64,000 bases of DNA from Streptomyces leeuwenhoekii. GTDB taxonomy: Bacteria; Actinomycetota; Actinomycetes; Streptomycetales; Streptomycetaceae. Positions within the stretch are counted from its first letter, which is position 1, and each line of letters opens with the position of its first letter. The stretch spans positions 5,222,001-5,286,000 of the forward strand of contig NZ_LN831790.1 of the NCBI RefSeq assembly GCF_001013905.1, written 5' to 3'. Shown one piece after another: positions 63,192 to 64,000 of this stretch. The position numbers were made by a program, and so were the translations under genes. The notes under the pieces were generated by a model. That model was not told the DNA's origin and searched no databases. It saw nothing but the letters and a program-made list of their open reading frames with translations.

Positions 63192-64000
63192 CCCTACGCC
63201 TGCCGGACGCGAACGGCGCCCTGCGGGCCTACGAGCCCCGCAGCGAGCCCCTCGCACTGAACCCTGGAAGCGCTTTCACCTCCCGTACGGTCTTCTCGGC
63301 GGCCCACGTGGTCGCCGACCCGTACGCCGACACGACCCCCGACGGGCCCGCCGCCGTCGACTGGGACGCCACCCTCGCCTTCCGCCGCCACCTGTGGGCG
63401 CACGGTCTCGGGGTCGCCGAGGCGATGGACACCGCCCAGCGCGGCATGGGCCTGGACTGGGCGGGCGCGGCCGAGCTGATCCGCCGCAGCGCCGCCGAGG
63501 CGAAGGCGGTGGGCGGCCGGATCGCCTGCGGCGTCGGCACCGACCAGCTCGCCGCCGGCACCCTGGACGAGGTCCGCCGGGCCTACGAGGAGCAGCTCGC
63601 CGTCGTGGAGGAGTCGGGTGCCCAGGCCATCCTCATGGCCTCCCGCGCCCTGGCGGCGACGGCGCGGGGCCCCGAGGACTACCTGGAGGTCTACGGCCAC
63701 CTGCTCCGCCAGGCCGCCGAACCGGTCGTCCTGCACTGGCTCGGCCCCATGTTCGACCCGGCCCTGGAGGGCTACTGGGGCTCGTCCGACCTGGACGCGG
63801 CCACCGACACCTTCCTGGAGGTCATCGCCGCCCACCCCGACAAGGTCGACGGCGTCAAGATCTCCCTGCTGGACGCCCGGCGCGAGGTCGACCTGCGCCG
63901 CCGCCTCCCGCAGGGCGTGCGCTGCTACACCGGCGACGACTTCCACTACCCCGAGCTGATCGCGGGCGACGAGCAGGGCTTCAGCCACGCCCTGCTCGGC
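63188..64000 (+). CDS. DUF993 aldolase-like protein, cut by window edge
   Basis: The first 271 residues of a protein in the DUF993 group, which has a dihydrodipicolinate-synthase-like TIM barrel. The ELDxAMDTAQRGMGLDW segment near residue 80, LHWLGPMFDPALEGYWGS near 190, and KVDGVKISLLDA near 220 (with the Schiff-base Lys candidate) are visible. It starts at the GTG overlapping the oxidoreductase stop. No stop is reached before base 64000. Its role with the dehydrogenase, perhaps splitting a keto sugar acid, is inference. Confidence 0.85.
   Translation, partial: MTLRLPDANGALRAYEPRSEPLALNPGSAFTSRTVFSAAHVVADPYADTTPDGPAAVDWDATLAFRRHLWAHGLGVAEAMDTAQRGMGLDWAGAAELIRRSAAEAKAVGGRIACGVGTDQLAAGTLDEVRRAYEEQLAVVEESGAQAILMASRALAATARGPEDYLEVYGHLLRQAAEPVVLHWLGPMFDPALEGYWGSSDLDAATDTFLEVIAAHPDKVDGVKISLLDARREVDLRRRLPQGVRCYTGDDFHYPELIAGDEQGFSHALLG
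63265..63278. promoter_or_regulatory. LacI-type palindrome inside the DUF993 gene
   Basis: TGGAAGCGCTTTCA is a 14-bp near-perfect palindrome sharing the AAGCGCTT core with the operator at 61943-61960. It lies 77 bases into the coding sequence, so it could serve as an auxiliary, roadblock-type operator. It also differs from the CebR consensus at only three positions. Confidence 0.5.

Noticed and set aside
63265..63278. CebR site controlling the DUF993 gene
   Set aside because: Three mismatches to the CebR consensus and a local LacI regulator with the same core make the local protein the better candidate.

Overview
The window is high-GC DNA (roughly 70-73% by eye) with the third-position G/C bias, GTG/TTG starts and gene content of a Streptomyces chromosome core. 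Diagnostic content: an AdpA gene with an in-frame TTA codon beside oligoribonuclease and tRNA-His, a desferrioxamine cluster with DmdR/DtxR-type iron boxes, a cellobiose uptake operon without its own ATPase, and a leucine/isovalerate catabolic cluster. From memory the order resembles the SCO27xx-SCO28xx part of S. coelicolor; no database was consulted. There is no prophage, transposase, CRISPR array or rRNA.

Layout. 1-5894: cellobiose/cello-oligosaccharide uptake (cebE 3' end, cebF, cebG), intracellular beta-glucosidase bglC with a CebR-type operator on its start, and a LacI regulator. 6105-8764: tRNA-His with a terminator, orn, adpA and its long regulatory region. 8765-13408: small membrane protein, universal stress protein, glmS with a small co-directional gene of unknown function, and a DUF4429/SHOCT protein. 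13439-22425: GH20 hexosaminidase behind a DasR-like site, then desABCD and desE-desF, each operon with its own iron box. 22534-31258: acyl-CoA dehydrogenase, HMG-CoA lyase, biotin carboxylase and carboxyltransferase with a divergent TetR gene, then a second acyl-CoA dehydrogenase and a TesB thioesterase. 31556-33973: Asp/His-rich secreted protein, CDF metal exporter, PF15698-type protein.

34028-39938 is a PucR regulator, Na+/solute symporter, ureohydrolase and ThDP-dependent decarboxylase; I read it as a guanidino-acid (2-ketoarginine/4-guanidinobutyrate) catabolic unit. 40205-52384: secreted proteins, a TetR-GT39 pair, an esterase-like protein with a repetitive N-terminal half, a fused two-half ABC exporter carrying a palindromic repeat in its linker, and an S37 aminopeptidase. 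52693-60065: GH3 enzyme, LysR/EamA divergon, a TIM-barrel isomerase, an RibD-type reductase/tautomerase divergon, and nadE. 60364-60603 is a 40-bp tandem array between convergent genes. 60642-64000: LacI regulator, Gfo/Idh/MocA dehydrogenase and a DUF993 aldolase-like gene cut by the window edge.

Main themes: several catabolic units are paired with a local regulator and a visible candidate operator (CebR, LacI, TetR, LysR), while global regulators (iron via DmdR, aminosugar via DasR, development via bldA/AdpA) appear to act through recognisable sites. The less explained items are the glmS-linked small gene, the guanidino cassette, the Asp/His-rich secreted protein, the 40-bp array and the repeat expansions in secreted or membrane proteins.
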